This document shows positions 1 through 9,980 of a stretch of 64,000 nt of DNA, piece by piece. Under the pieces are notes generated by a model that had not been told where the DNA came from, searched no databases, and saw only the letters and a list, made by a program, of their open reading frames with translations. The DNA is from Synechococcus sp. CCY 0621 (GTDB lineage Bacteria > Cyanobacteriota > Cyanobacteriia > PCC-6307 > Cyanobiaceae), in the NCBI RefSeq assembly GCF_019038465.1, contig NZ_JAFKRH010000031.1, positions 310,001 to 374,000 of the forward strand. The letters are read 5' to 3'. The translations under genes were made by a program, and so were the position numbers. Each line of letters opens with the position of its first letter. Positions within the stretch are counted from its first letter, which is position 1.

Positions 1-1040
<1,040 letters not shown>

Positions 1041-1069
1041 TCAGGCCATTGTCGCCAGTTGAAATGGGC

Positions 1070-2233
1070 TCAGTGACCAGGAGCCTTCTGGGCCTGATTG
1101 AGGCGTTGCCGCAGCCTGCGGCTCCAGCCGAACGCGATGGCACCACCCAGCAAGGGCAGGGGCCCCGGCACGGGAACGTTGCGCAGGGCGGTGGGGTTGA
1201 AGGGCCTGCCGTTGATGACGGCATTGACGCGATTATTGCCGTTGTCCGAACCAAAGCTCAGGGCAGATCCGTTGTTGATGACGATCAGGGACCCCGTGAT
1301 GCTGGAAGGATTGCGATTGCCAGAGCGATTCAGCGTGGCCGTCCCGCCGCCCGTTAACAGGAAAGTGCCGAAGACATCCGAGCCACTCAGACTCAGATTG
1401 GAGCCAGGGCGAGCAAAGTTGAAGATGATCTTGGCCGGATCCACATCCCCCTGCAGCGTCCAGTCTTGGTTGGTGCTCAGACTGGTGGGCATGTTGAAAA
1501 CAAAGTAGTCGCGCCCGGATCCCACAAAGTTCAGATCAACATTATTGCCAACGGTCTGGACGTTGTAGTAGTTGATACCTCCGGTGCCGGACAGCGCACC
1601 GGTGAGCGTCAAGCTGCCTGAGAGGTTGACGGCATCGTTGAACTGGCAGGAGCTGAGCGCCACGGTGCAATTGGACGCGTTGATGCCGTCGATGTAGGTG
1701 GCCACGGCTAGGGCATCCGCTTCAGCCTGAACGGTCCAGGCATTGCTGATCACCGTGGTGCCGGGGCCGTTGGTGACGGTGGCAGACTGGGATCGGAAGA
1801 TCTGATTGGCCTGGATTGATCCCGCATTGAGCCGGGCATTGCCGCCCACCAGCGCTGAGCCGTTGGATGGCTGGGCAGGCGCCGCTGGGGCGACGCTGCA
1901 GCTCGCCGGCACCGATACCGTGCTTCCCCCATTGAGTTGGTTCGGCGAATTATTGCTGGTGCCCAGGGTGGACTGCACGGTGCTTGATGTGATGTTCACC
2001 AGGCCGAAGCCAGCGGCGCAGCCAAGGTTGAGACCATTGGCCTGGGCAACGTTGGCCCGGGCCGGCAGGAATGGCTCCAGCACCAGGACGGTGCAGATTC
2101 CCAGACCGCTGGCCAGGCCGGACAGGGCAGCCCTGCCAGGGTGACGAGAGTGGCCAAACCACACGTGGCTATCGGCACCAACAAAGGGACTGCCTACGGC
2201 CTCAATGTCGATGGGGCGTGATCGTGCGCTCAC
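1070..2233 (-). CDS. Exported protein with choice-of-anchor-A/ice-binding-like domain and cyanobacterial PEP-CTERM-like tail
   Basis: Protein of 387 residues starting at GTG. A hydrophobic stretch near residues 40-52 ending ARANVAQA looks like a signal peptide behind a long N-terminal extension, so the true start may lie downstream. The middle is rich in Asn, Ser, Gly and Thr, and a block such as DYFVFNMP...VDPAKIIFNFA...GSLIVINNG resembles the repeated strands of choice-of-anchor-A and DUF3494 ice-binding-like proteins. The C-terminus has VPVPGPLPLLGG, a short hydrophobic helix, then WSRRLRQR. This is the cyanobacterial PEP-CTERM-like sorting signal recognised by exosortase systems. It is probably a secreted or surface-anchored structural or adhesive protein. 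Divergent from the HpsJ-like gene. Function unknown; the family resemblance was judged by eye. Confidence 0.75.
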   Translation of the reverse strand: MSARSRPIDIEAVGSPFVGADSHVWFGHSRHPGRAALSGLASGLGICTVLVLEPFLPARANVAQANGLNLGCAAGFGLVNITSSTVQSTLGTSNNSPNQLNGGSTVSVPASCSVAPAAPAQPSNGSALVGGNARLNAGSIQANQIFRSQSATVTNGPGTTVISNAWTVQAEADALAVATYIDGINASNCTVALSSCQFNDAVNLSGSLTLTGALSGTGGINYYNVQTVGNNVDLNFVGSGRDYFVFNMPTSLSTNQDWTLQGDVDPAKIIFNFARPGSNLSLSGSDVFGTFLLTGGGTATLNRSGNRNPSSITGSLIVINNGSALSFGSDNGNNRVNAVINGRPFNPTALRNVPVPGPLPLLGGAIAFGWSRRLRQRLNQAQKAPGH

Positions 2234-2268
2234 TGAAAACGTTCACTTGGTTCAGAGGATTTGACCTG

Positions 2269-2295
2269 AAGAGGAATGAAAACTTCCTCTTTTTT
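2269..2295 (+). terminator. Terminator-like hairpin with T-run between two divergent genes
   Basis: AAGAGGAA and TTCCTCTT pair across a seven-base loop and are followed by four more T residues on the plus strand. The site lies in the roughly 275-base divergent region between the PEP-CTERM-type gene and the HpsJ-like gene, so it is not at the end of either. It could end a short leader transcript, work as an attenuator for the HpsJ-like gene, or form a structured 5' leader for the minus-strand gene. Nothing else in this region is recognisable. Confidence 0.45.
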
Positions 2296-2508
2296 CAGGC
2301 AGCGCTCTGCATTCTTAAAGAATGGATTGCTCACTCACAATCTAACACTTCCTGCCATGTTGTCAGGGACACCTGCGCCAGTGACTGATGGACCGCAGAG
2401 GCCAAAGGTCAGAGAAGTTGCAGCCGCAGGCCAACGAGTTTCTGCAGACATGCCCTCAGCATGGGCACAATGTTGGCGATTGGATCCCGCTGGGTCTGGC
2501 ACCCTCTG

Positions 2509-3483
2509 ATGAACCTGCATGACCCGGGACACGGCCTGCGCCGCGTCAACACCACCGATTTTCTGTCCCTGATCGCCCTGGCCCTTTTCGTCACCTACGG
2601 GGTGACGCTGCTGAACACGATTCTGCCGCCGGCGATCCTGCAACCGGCCTGGCTTGTCACCCTGATCAGCGCCCTGCTCGACAGTGCCCCCCTCGCGCTG
2701 TTGGGCCTGGGTCTGGTGCATCTGGTGGCCTATCTGGCGCCTGACGACATCCAGATCCAGGCCCGCCGCGATGCCATTGCCCGGTGGGCGGTCGGGGCCG
2801 TCATCGGCTTCCTGCTGCTGTTCCCCCTGCAAATCGCTTCCGCCGTTCAGGGCCATGGGCTGGTGGCCCGCAGCCAGAACAGCGCCATGCAGGTGGCGGC
2901 CGAACGCGCCCAGGAGTTCCAGCGCGCCATTGATGGCGCCACCTCGATTGAAGACCTGCAGCAGAGACTTGCGACCCTGCAGGGACCCGGGCTCCAGTTG
3001 ACCGAGCAGCGCCAATCCCTGACAGCGCTCAAATCAATGCTCTCCAAGCGACTGGAAGAGTCCATCAGGAGCTCATCGGATGTCATTCGCTCGCCCTGGA
3101 ATCCCAGTGTCTGGGCGATCATTCAGCGCACGCTGCGGGTGTGCCTTCTCGCCGCGGTCTACGCCCTGGCCTTCGCGGCTGGTAGCCAGCGTCGGGCCTG
3201 CGATCTCTCGCTGCTACGGGAGGCCCAGATGCACTGGGATCTCACCAGAGTCAGGATGGTTCGGCGGCGTCAACAGCGCCTCGAGGTCAGGCAGAGGCAG
3301 CAGCAGTTACAGAAGGAGGAAGCACTGGAAGCCCGGGCGCTGAGGAGGCGGCAAGCCGACGCCCCGGTCCCCTCACCACCGACGGTCACGGTGACGGCCT
3401 TACGGGCTCTCCCTGCCGACATGGCGTATTTCCACCAGCTCAGCGTGGACGGGGAGCAAAAGCAGGTCGGGGAACTCACCTGA
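2509..3483 (+). CDS. HpsJ-like membrane protein (exosortase-associated type)
   Basis: Integral membrane protein of 324 residues from the ATG at 2509; an in-frame ATG at 2461 would add 16. There are hydrophobic segments near residues 18-35, 46-75 and 97-115, then a long charged helical region, a further hydrophobic segment around residue 205, and a Gln/Arg-rich coiled coil. The arrangement, with the motif PPAILQPAWLVTLISALLD before the second segment, resembles cyanobacterial HpsJ proteins, linked in hormogonium polysaccharide work and often found with cyanoexosortase systems. Its position facing a protein with a PEP-CTERM-like tail supports a role in that export or surface-sorting pathway. 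The exact function is not known. No strong ribosome binding site decides the start. Confidence 0.6.
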   Translation: MNLHDPGHGLRRVNTTDFLSLIALALFVTYGVTLLNTILPPAILQPAWLVTLISALLDSAPLALLGLGLVHLVAYLAPDDIQIQARRDAIARWAVGAVIGFLLLFPLQIASAVQGHGLVARSQNSAMQVAAERAQEFQRAIDGATSIEDLQQRLATLQGPGLQLTEQRQSLTALKSMLSKRLEESIRSSSDVIRSPWNPSVWAIIQRTLRVCLLAAVYALAFAAGSQRRACDLSLLREAQMHWDLTRVRMVRRRQQRLEVRQRQQQLQKEEALEARALRRRQADAPVPSPPTVTVTALRALPADMAYFHQLSVDGEQKQVGELT

Positions 3484-3499
3484 AGCCTGCGGCTGGTTG

Positions 3500-4261
3500 T
3501 CAGTCGGCAGGGCCAGAGTCCGCTGGCCCATCGGCATTGCCCAGCAGGGTTTCCTCCTCCAGAAGCATGTTGAAACGCAGCAGGTCGGTGTCCTTGAGCT
3601 GCTGCCGGCTGCTCACACCCAGATGCTTCTCGAGAAAACGGCGACCCATGGCGCCGTCCCAGCCCAGCTGCTGCAGCAAGAGGTTGCACTGATCGAGCAG
3701 GTCGGCCCGGCGCAAAGGTACGGCCACCGTGGCGGGATCGCAGCCGGGCTCAAGGGCCTCGATCGCCTGCAGGTAGGCGATCAGGTCGGCATAGACGGTG
3801 ATGCGGTCGCGGCTGGGGTGGCCAAAGGAACGCTGCAGATAAATGGCTTCCCGATCCCTGTCCCATCCCAGCCTCCGCATCTGCAGATCCAGGTGGGTCA
3901 GTTCGGCGCTCCAATCCTGGGGGTCCTCCTCCTGGCTCACCGGCGTGGGCGGCGATTCAGGCGATGGCGGCGGCTCCGGAGTGGGCGTCGGGGCTGGTGT
4001 TGGCTTCGGGGCTTCAGCTGCAGGCGGTGACAGCGGCTTTGGGGCTGAAGCCGTGGCCGGGGCCACAGCCTGCCGCGGCGGGTGCGGGGTGCCCGTGCTC
4101 TGGAGGCTGGCCAGCAGGCGCGTCCTGGCCCGGTCCTCCGCTTCCTCAGCATCGCCCGCCTCCCCCAGGGCACTGCCCAGGAAGCGCTCCCCTTCGCGGG
4201 CCGAGACCAGCACAACGCGGCGCCCGCCGTCGCAGTGCAGCAGTCGGACCTGAAGTTGCAT
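3500..4261 (-). CDS. Conserved hypothetical protein with proline-rich linker
   Basis: Protein of 253 residues, not recognised as a named family. It has three parts: a short N-terminal domain of about 55 residues (MQLQVRLLHCDGGRRVVLVSA), a Pro/Ala/Thr-rich linker at about 58-108, and a helical C-terminal domain of about 130 residues that includes RLGWDRDREAIYLQRSFGH and QLGWDGAMGRRFLEKHLG. The two 'LGW...FL.../YL..' segments look like related half-repeats. There is no signal peptide or membrane segment. It lies divergent from the TerC-family gene with only 75 bases between starts and converges with the HpsJ-like gene. Probably a lineage-specific cyanobacterial protein. Confidence 0.8.
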   Translation of the reverse strand: MQLQVRLLHCDGGRRVVLVSAREGERFLGSALGEAGDAEEAEDRARTRLLASLQSTGTPHPPRQAVAPATASAPKPLSPPAAEAPKPTPAPTPTPEPPPSPESPPTPVSQEEDPQDWSAELTHLDLQMRRLGWDRDREAIYLQRSFGHPSRDRITVYADLIAYLQAIEALEPGCDPATVAVPLRRADLLDQCNLLLQQLGWDGAMGRRFLEKHLGVSSRQQLKDTDLLRFNMLLEEETLLGNADGPADSGPAD

Positions 4262-4336
4262 GGGAGGGGTCAGGCGGGGCCGGCAGTCTTTCTAGAGTGT
4301 CCCTTTGCAGGCGCCAGGGCCGAGCGAACGCCAGGA

Positions 4337-5122
4337 ATGGAAGTGGAATCGGTGGAGAGCCTCACACCCCTGCTGCAGCAGGCGGACCAGTGGGGCGAGG
4401 TGCTGCTGCTGCTGCCGCTGCTGGTGGGGCTTGAGGCGGTGCTCTCCGCCGACAACGCCATCGCCCTGGCCGCCATCTCCCGGCGGCTGCATGACCCGGC
4501 GCGGCAACGCCAGGCCCTGAACCTTGGCCTGGTGCTGGCCCTGGTCTTCCGACTGGGCCTGATCGCCCTGGCCAGCTTCGTGCTCAATTTCTGGCCGCTG
4601 CAACTGCTGGCCTCTGCCTATCTGCTCTGGCTCTGCGGGCGCCACTTGCTCGGCCAGGACGAGGACAAGGACGACGTTGCCGAAGGTGTGAAGACAAGCC
4701 TTTCCGCCCAGGTCCCGAGCTCCCACGAGTCCGGCCATCCCCATCACGGCGCCTCCCTGGCGTCGATCGTGGCGACCCTGGCCCTCACCGATCTGGCCTT
4801 CTCACTCGACAGTGTCTCTGCGGCGGTGGCGGTCACCGACCGGCTTCCCCTGGTGATGGCCGGCGGGGTGATCGGCATCATTGCCCTGCGGCTGACGGCC
4901 GAACTGTTCCTGCGCTGGCTGGAGATCTACCCCCATCTGGAAACCGCCGGCTATCTGGCGGTGGGTCTGGTGGGCCTGCGGCTGCTGCTGCGCCTGCTGC
5001 TGCCGGCGGTGGAGGTGCCGGAATGGGCCCTGCTGCTGGTGGTGGGCGCCTTGTTCGCCTGGGGCTTTTCCCTGCGCACGCCCCCCTCCCCCCTGCCCGG
5101 GCAGGGCAGCGGCGACGCCTGA
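4337..5122 (+). CDS. TerC/YceF-family integral membrane protein
   Basis: Membrane protein of 261 residues with about seven hydrophobic segments. The TerC-family signatures are visible: EAVLSADNAIALAA in the first helix region and the matching ALTDLAFSLDSVSAA in the second half. Both carry the conserved acidic residues thought to bind a metal in this family. A charged His-rich loop (GHPHHG) lies between the halves. TerC-type proteins are linked to tellurite resistance and, in several bacteria, to Mn2+ export during exoenzyme metallation; the substrate here is not shown by sequence. The ATG at 4337 follows CCAGGA and gives the usual family start, although the frame is open upstream. It is followed after 14 bases by a DUF6464-like gene. 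Confidence 0.85.
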   Translation: MEVESVESLTPLLQQADQWGEVLLLLPLLVGLEAVLSADNAIALAAISRRLHDPARQRQALNLGLVLALVFRLGLIALASFVLNFWPLQLLASAYLLWLCGRHLLGQDEDKDDVAEGVKTSLSAQVPSSHESGHPHHGASLASIVATLALTDLAFSLDSVSAAVAVTDRLPLVMAGGVIGIIALRLTAELFLRWLEIYPHLETAGYLAVGLVGLRLLLRLLLPAVEVPEWALLLVVGALFAWGFSLRTPPSPLPGQGSGDA

Positions 5123-5136
5123 GGGCGGCCGGAACG

Positions 5137-5484
5137 ATGCGGATCGAACTGCGCCAGATCGACTCGGACCAGCTGATCACCTGCATCGAGATCGAGAACC
5201 TCAGCGATGTCCCCCATCCCGGCCGCTGGCTGACCACTGGCGATCGCAGCTTTCTGGTGCTGCAGCGACGGCACCGTTACCGGCTGCGGCAGGGCCGCTA
5301 CGAACTGACGGCCGTGGCGCTGCAGGTGAAGTCCCAGCAGCAACCGGCCGATGCGCTCTGGTGGGACGGGCGCTGGGTGATCGGCGACCCCCACTGCCGC
5401 TTCAACGCCCGCAGCCCCCTGCTGCGCTGCGCCGTGCTGCCCGAAGGCCCCTGCGAGCGCTGCAGCCACCGCAGCCCCCGCTGA
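5137..5484 (+). CDS. DUF6464-like small protein
   Basis: Protein of 115 residues. The segments RSFLVLQRRHRYRLRQGRYEL and WVIGDPHCRFNARSPLLRCAV, followed by PEGPCERC, match what I recall of the cyanobacterial DUF6464 family. A C-terminal cluster of four Cys, including CERC, could bind a metal. There is no signal peptide or membrane segment. It lies 14 bases downstream of the TerC-family gene on the same strand and is likely co-transcribed. Function is unknown. The ATG at 5137 was chosen because it follows GGCCGGAAC closely and gives the usual family length. Confidence 0.75.
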   Translation: MRIELRQIDSDQLITCIEIENLSDVPHPGRWLTTGDRSFLVLQRRHRYRLRQGRYELTAVALQVKSQQQPADALWWDGRWVIGDPHCRFNARSPLLRCAVLPEGPCERCSHRSPR

Positions 5485-5664
5485 AGCGATCCACCCCACC
5501 AGCCGGTCCTAGGCTGGGGCCCAACTCTGTCTTCGCGCCCGATCACCGCCCCTTCCTCCAGGCCCCAGGCCAAGGTCATCCGCAGCCGACCCAGCGGCAA
5601 CGGTTCCGCCCCCGCCCCTGAACCGCTCACACCGAGCCACACCGCCACCGGCCTGAATCCGCCA

Positions 5665-6921
5665 GTGGCTGGCCTGGCAACGGATTTTGCCGTCCTGGGG
5701 TTATCCGAGCCGATCCTCAAGGCCGTGGCCGCCAAGGGCTACAGCAGCCCATCCCCGATCCAGCTGCAGTGCATCCCGGCGGTGCTGGCCGGCCACGACG
5801 TGATGGCCGCCGCCCAGACGGGCACCGGCAAGACGGCCGGTTTCACCCTGCCGATGCTGGAGCGGCTGCGCCACGGCCCCCACGCCCGTGCCGGTGTGGT
5901 GCGCGCCCTGGTGCTGACTCCCACCCGGGAGCTGGCGGCCCAGGTGGCCGAAAGCGTCACCGCCTACGGCCGCTACCTGGATCTGCGCTCCGATGTCGTT
6001 TTCGGCGGGGTGAGTGCCAACCCCCAGATGCAGCGGCTGCGCAAGGGCGCCGACGTGCTGGTGGCCACCCCCGGCCGCCTCATGGACCTGCACCAGCAGA
6101 ACGCCCTGCGGCTCGACCGCGTGGAGATCCTGGTGCTGGACGAGGCCGACCGCATGCTCGACATGGGCTTCATCCGCGACATCCGCCGGATCCTGTCCCT
6201 GATGCCGGCGAAGCGCCAGAACCTGCTGTTCTCCGCCACCTTCTCCAGCGAGATCCGCCGCCTGGCGACCGGCCTGCTGCACCAACCGGTGCAGTTGCAG
6301 GCCAGCCCGGAGAACCAGGCCACCCCCCTGGTCGACCAGGTGATCCATCCCTGCGACATGGACCGCAAGGGGGATCTGCTCAGCCATCTGATCCGCACCA
6401 ACGACTGGCGCCAGGTGCTGGTCTTCTCCCGTACGAAGCACGGCGCCAACCGGCTGGCGGAGCGGCTTGAGAAGGAGGGACTGGGGGCGGCGGCGATCCA
6501 CGGCAACAAGAGCCAGGGGGCCCGCACCCGGGCGCTGGCGGAGTTCAAGAGCGGCGAGGTGCGGGTGCTGGTGGCCACCGACATCGCCGCCCGCGGCATC
6601 GACATCCACCAGCTGCCCCACGTGGTCAACCTCGACCTGCCCAACGTGGCTGAGGACTATGTGCACCGCATCGGCCGCACCGGCCGGGCAGGTCAGAACG
6701 GCCATGCGATCTCCCTGGTGGCGGCCGAAGAGCATGAGCTGCTGCGGGCGATCGAGCGCCTGGTCGGCTCCCCCCTGCCCCGCCAGGAGGTGTCGGGCTT
6801 CGAACCCACCGTGCTGTCCGCCCCGCCGCTGGATCTCAGCGGCGGCCGGGGCCGCCGGAGCCCGGGGCCCCGCCAGGGCCAGGGCCACGAGCGGGGTCGG
6901 CGCCGCACTGGCTCCCGCTGA
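5665..6921 (+). CDS. DEAD-box ATP-dependent RNA helicase, RhlE-like
   Basis: Helicase of 418 residues that unwinds RNA duplexes. The motifs are in order: Q motif GYSSPSPIQ, Walker [20 protein letters not shown] in [16 protein letters not shown] in LFSATF, then the second RecA domain with [19 protein letters not shown] and [11 protein letters not shown] short Arg/Gly-rich tail (residues about 390-418) is typical of the RhlE/CrhR group and may contact RNA. In cyanobacteria CrhR-type helicases are cold- or redox-induced, but no control signal is visible here. The start is a GTG at 5665; there is no in-frame ATG before the Q motif, and a longer N-terminus cannot be excluded. Confidence 0.95.
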   Translation: MAGLATDFAVLGLSEPILKAVAAKGYSSPSPIQLQCIPAVLAGHDVMAAAQTGTGKTAGFTLPMLERLRHGPHARAGVVRALVLTPTRELAAQVAESVTAYGRYLDLRSDVVFGGVSANPQMQRLRKGADVLVATPGRLMDLHQQNALRLDRVEILVLDEADRMLDMGFIRDIRRILSLMPAKRQNLLFSATFSSEIRRLATGLLHQPVQLQASPENQATPLVDQVIHPCDMDRKGDLLSHLIRTNDWRQVLVFSRTKHGANRLAERLEKEGLGAAAIHGNKSQGARTRALAEFKSGEVRVLVATDIAARGIDIHQLPHVVNLDLPNVAEDYVHRIGRTGRAGQNGHAISLVAAEEHELLRAIERLVGSPLPRQEVSGFEPTVLSAPPLDLSGGRGRRSPGPRQGQGHERGRRRTGSR

Positions 6922-6999
6922 GCGGCCCGGGGAATGGCAATGGTTGTGACAACCCTCGCGGCCGCCCTACGTTGAACTGAGGATCAGTCTCTTTCCGAC

Positions 7000-7209
7000 A
7001 TGCCCTACGAACCCGGATCCACCCAGTGCCGCGTGCTGATCGACTGCAAGGCCCAGATTGAAGGCATGCTCCTCGCCCTGGAACGCATCGACAACAGCCG
7101 CCACATCCGTGACCAGTTGGTGGCCGTCCACAACCAGCTGGAAGGGCTGCACGAACTGCACCGTCGCCAGCCCGAAGAGCTCGCCTCCAGCAGCGGCACC
7201 GCAGGCTGA
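7000..7209 (+). CDS. Small hypothetical protein, 69 residues
   Basis: Short protein starting at an ATG, MPYEPGSTQCRVLIDCKAQ, followed by a helical, Leu- and His-rich stretch (LLALERID, VAVHNQLEGLHELHRRQ). Codon use matches its neighbours, which supports it being real. It has two Cys, one His-rich helix and no signal peptide or membrane segment. The helical layout faintly recalls CsoR-type metal-sensing regulators, but I cannot align the metal ligands, so I leave it unassigned. It stands alone 78 bases downstream of the helicase and converges with another small gene on the minus strand. Confidence 0.6.
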   Translation: MPYEPGSTQCRVLIDCKAQIEGMLLALERIDNSRHIRDQLVAVHNQLEGLHELHRRQPEELASSSGTAG

Positions 7210-7246
7210 AGCTGCCCTACGGGCCGCTGGGACTACCACAGCCGTC

Positions 7247-7444
7247 TCATCCACCCCCACCGTCCGTTTCCGCCTGGAAGCGGGGCTCCCATCCCTGGCA
7301 GGCCGCGTAGGCGCCGGCCAGGGTCGGGCGGACAGCGTGCTGGCCAGGCCTGAGCGCGTGGCTCACCACGTAGCACCCCAGCCGGTCCCGGAAGATCTGG
7401 CACCCCGAGCCGGTGCTGTTGACGAAGGAAAGGTCGCTGGCCAT
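7247..7444 (-). CDS. Small hypothetical protein, 65 residues
   Basis: Short reading frame MASDLSFVNSTGSGCQIFRD with a following CYVVSHALRPGQ and a C-terminal Gly tail. It has three Cys and a plausible codon pattern. Another frame on the same strand (7233-7463) is open but gives an Arg/Pro/Gly-rich product typical of a shadow, so this frame was chosen. No family was recognised. It lies between two convergent or solitary genes and could be a small lineage-specific cyanobacterial protein. Confidence 0.5.
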   Translation of the reverse strand: MASDLSFVNSTGSGCQIFRDRLGCYVVSHALRPGQHAVRPTLAGAYAACQGWEPRFQAETDGGGG

Positions 7445-7552
7445 GGCATCCGCATCCGATCACTGGATTTGGTCTAACGCCTCCAGTCTCTGTCCAACAC
7501 TGAGACGCACTGAAGGGAACAAAACGTCAACAGTTGTTGCCGAAACGGGGCT

Positions 7553-8584
7553 TCAGGGAGTATTTGCACCGATGCCCTGACCCGGAACCAGCCCCAGTTG
7601 CTGGATCAGGGCCTGACCCTCACTGGCCCGGCGTCCCGGCAACTGGGCCTGGCGCAGCAGCACCGGGCAGCCGCCGCTGGCCAGCACCAGCCCCTCCCCC
7701 TCCACCAGCTCGAGCACGGTGCCTGGGGCCGCCGCTGGCGTGGCCTCCCCACCCCAGCGGGCCGCCAGGGACGCGCCCACTGGCGTGAGCTGGTCGGCGA
7801 GGCGGCTGACCAGGGGTTCGGTGGCGAGCAACTTCAGCCGTTCGCCCCCCCAGGGGCAGGACGCCTGGGGATGGAGCCCCATCACCCGGCGGTGAATGGC
7901 CAGGGCGGAGGCGTCCCAGTCCACCAGGGTGTCCTCCTTGGTGAGCTGGCGGGCATGGCTGGTGTCGCCAGCCTGGGGCCGCACCCCGAGACGGGCCAGG
8001 CGTTCCGCCTCCGCTCCGGGGCCCGCCGCCTCGATGCGCGGCAGGGCCTCAAGGAGCAGCTCGGCGGTGAGCTGGGCCAGCCGCTCCCCCAGCTGGCCGG
8101 CGTTCTGCAGCAGGGGGATGGGCAGACGCCGCTCCAGCAGCACCGGGCCGGTGTCGAGGCCCTCTTCCATCGCCATGATGCCGACGCCCGTTTCGGCGTC
8201 CCCCTCCAGCAGGGCCCACTGGATCGGCGCGGCGCCCCGCCAGCGGGGCAGCAGGGAGCCATGGCCGTTCCAGCAGCCCAAGGGGGGCTGGGCCAGCACG
8301 GACGGCGGCAGGATCTGGCCGAAGGCCACCACCACCGAGACGTCGGCCCCCAGGGCCGCCAGCTCCTGCTGGCAGGCCAGATCGCGGCGGATGCGCTCGG
8401 GAGTGAACACCGGCAGACCCAGCTCCAGGGCCCGCTGCTTGACGGCCGAGGCCATCAGGGACTTGCCCCGCCCGCGGCGGCGGTCGGGCTGGCTGACCAC
8501 GCCCACCAGCTCATGGCCGGCCTGCTGAAGCGCATCGAGGCTGGCCACGGCGTAGGCCGGGGTGCCCCAGAACAGGATCCTCAA
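7553..8584 (-). CDS. fmt: Methionyl-tRNA formyltransferase
   Basis: Formylates Met-tRNA(fMet) with 10-formyl-tetrahydrofolate for translation initiation. The protein has 343 residues. The N-terminal catalytic domain begins LRILFWGTP and contains SLLPRWRGAAPIQWA, with the conserved Asn-Gly-His (WNGHGSLLP), and the Asp of EEGLDTGPVL. The C-terminal OB-like tRNA-binding domain follows from about residue 205. The start is taken as TTG at 8584, which overlaps the stop of the upstream tldE gene as TTGA; the frame is open further upstream but that part lies inside tldE. Translational coupling with tldE is likely. Confidence 0.95.
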   Translation of the reverse strand: MRILFWGTPAYAVASLDALQQAGHELVGVVSQPDRRRGRGKSLMASAVKQRALELGLPVFTPERIRRDLACQQELAALGADVSVVVAFGQILPPSVLAQPPLGCWNGHGSLLPRWRGAAPIQWALLEGDAETGVGIMAMEEGLDTGPVLLERRLPIPLLQNAGQLGERLAQLTAELLLEALPRIEAAGPGAEAERLARLGVRPQAGDTSHARQLTKEDTLVDWDASALAIHRRVMGLHPQASCPWGGERLKLLATEPLVSRLADQLTPVGASLAARWGGEATPAAAPGTVLELVEGEGLVLASGGCPVLLRQAQLPGRRASEGQALIQQLGLVPGQGIGANTP

Positions 8585-9978
8585 GCGTCGCCGGTGATCG
8601 AGAGACCCTCCACCCAGACGTGGGGGCAAAGGCCATCGGGTGTCACCTTGGCGGGACCCTCGAAGCCGAGGATGGCCTTGAGCAGGGTGCGGATGTCACC
8701 GGCCACGGTGGCCGCCTCGATGGAGCGCGGGACGCCGTCCTGCACCAGCCAGCCGTCGAAGGGGAGGGAGAAGGAGCCCTGGCTGGCCTTGACGCCGGCA
8801 TGGAGGGCCGAGAGGGAATCGATCACCACCAGGCCGCGCTGATCGCCACTGGCACCGGCCGCGAAGCGATCCAGGCCGGGGGCGCCGCCACTGCTGCCGG
8901 GGGTGGGGCCGATCTCGAACCAGTCCGGGCCCACCGAGACCTTGGCCCCCAGGCCCGCATGGCCGGTGGGGGACACCCCGAAGGCCCGCGCCGTGGCCTC
9001 CGAGTGGAGGAAATGGCGCAGCACACCCCCCTCCAGCAGTGACAGGCGACGGGTGGGGGTGCCTTCCCCGTCGAAGGCGGCCGCACCCACGTTGGCCGGG
9101 TGCAGGCCGTTGTCGTGCAGGGACAGGAAAGGGACGGCCAGCTGCTCGCCGAGGGACTCGCGCCGGCTGAGGCTGACACCATCAAGCACCGCACGGGCAT
9201 TGAACAGGCTGCTGAAGGCGCCGATCAGATCGAGAAACGCCTCTGGACTGAACACGCAGGTGTAGCGACCGGTGGTGATCGGGGCGTAATCAAGGTGGGC
9301 GATGGTGCGCTCCGCTGCCTCCTGCACGCAGCCGGCCACGTCAAGGTCGGCGGCGCCGTAGGCCAACCGCACCGCACCGCTGCTGCGGGGCTTGCGGCCC
9401 GCCTCTTCGGCCCGGGCGTAGAGGTAGAGGGAAGCGGTGCTGAGCCGCTGCTGGCGGCAGGCACCGTCGCTGTTGATGTAGAGCCGGTCGCTGCTGCGCT
9501 GGGCCAGGCCGTTGTAAGGGACCGTGCCGATGGCCGGATGGCGGCCGAGCAGGTCGCGCTCTGCGTCCCGCAGGGTGTCGAGCAGGGTGAGGATGCTCAG
9601 TGGGGTGCTGAGGGGCTGCTCCAGCTCCGGCAACGGGGCCGTGGCCAGGGGGGAGAAATCAGGGATCTCATCGACGTTGCCGTAGGCACTGGCGTCGCGG
9701 GCGCCGGCCAAGGCCCTGGCCAGGCCGGCATCGGAGAGGTCGGAGGTGCTGGTGATGCCCACCAGCCCGTCGTCGTTCCAGACCCGCAGGGTGATGGCAC
9801 TGCGCTGGGCGCCCTTCATCTGTTTGGCCTCGCCCCGGTCGACCTGCACGGAGGTGTCGGTGCTGCAGGAGGCGCCCAGGTCCCAGCGCCTGACGCCCTC
9901 GGCGTGGGCCAGGCTGGCGAGCCGTTGGCGCAGCACCTCGGCGTCGAGGCTGGCGGTGAGCGATTCGGTGTTCGCCAT
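8581..9978 (-). CDS. tldE: TldE/PmbA-family metallopeptidase subunit
   Basis: Protein of 465 residues, the partner subunit of TldD. The TldD/TldE complex is a metalloprotease that trims unfolded peptides and matures ribosomally made peptides in E. coli; in the complex the HExxxH metal site lies in TldD, and TldE lacks it. This fits here, where the downstream-partner motif is absent and the TldE-type segments LGASCSTDTSVQVDRGEAKQ and GLGAKVSVGPDW are present. The start ATG at 9978 follows GGGAGGA inside the end of tldD and is two bases after its stop, so the two are translated together. The stop overlaps the start of fmt. Confidence 0.9.
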   Translation of the reverse strand: MANTESLTASLDAEVLRQRLASLAHAEGVRRWDLGASCSTDTSVQVDRGEAKQMKGAQRSAITLRVWNDDGLVGITSTSDLSDAGLARALAGARDASAYGNVDEIPDFSPLATAPLPELEQPLSTPLSILTLLDTLRDAERDLLGRHPAIGTVPYNGLAQRSSDRLYINSDGACRQQRLSTASLYLYARAEEAGRKPRSSGAVRLAYGAADLDVAGCVQEAAERTIAHLDYAPITTGRYTCVFSPEAFLDLIGAFSSLFNARAVLDGVSLSRRESLGEQLAVPFLSLHDNGLHPANVGAAAFDGEGTPTRRLSLLEGGVLRHFLHSEATARAFGVSPTGHAGLGAKVSVGPDWFEIGPTPGSSGGAPGLDRFAAGASGDQRGLVVIDSLSALHAGVKASQGSFSLPFDGWLVQDGVPRSIEAATVAGDIRTLLKAILGFEGPAKVTPDGLCPHVWVEGLSITGDA

Positions 9979-9980
9979 GC

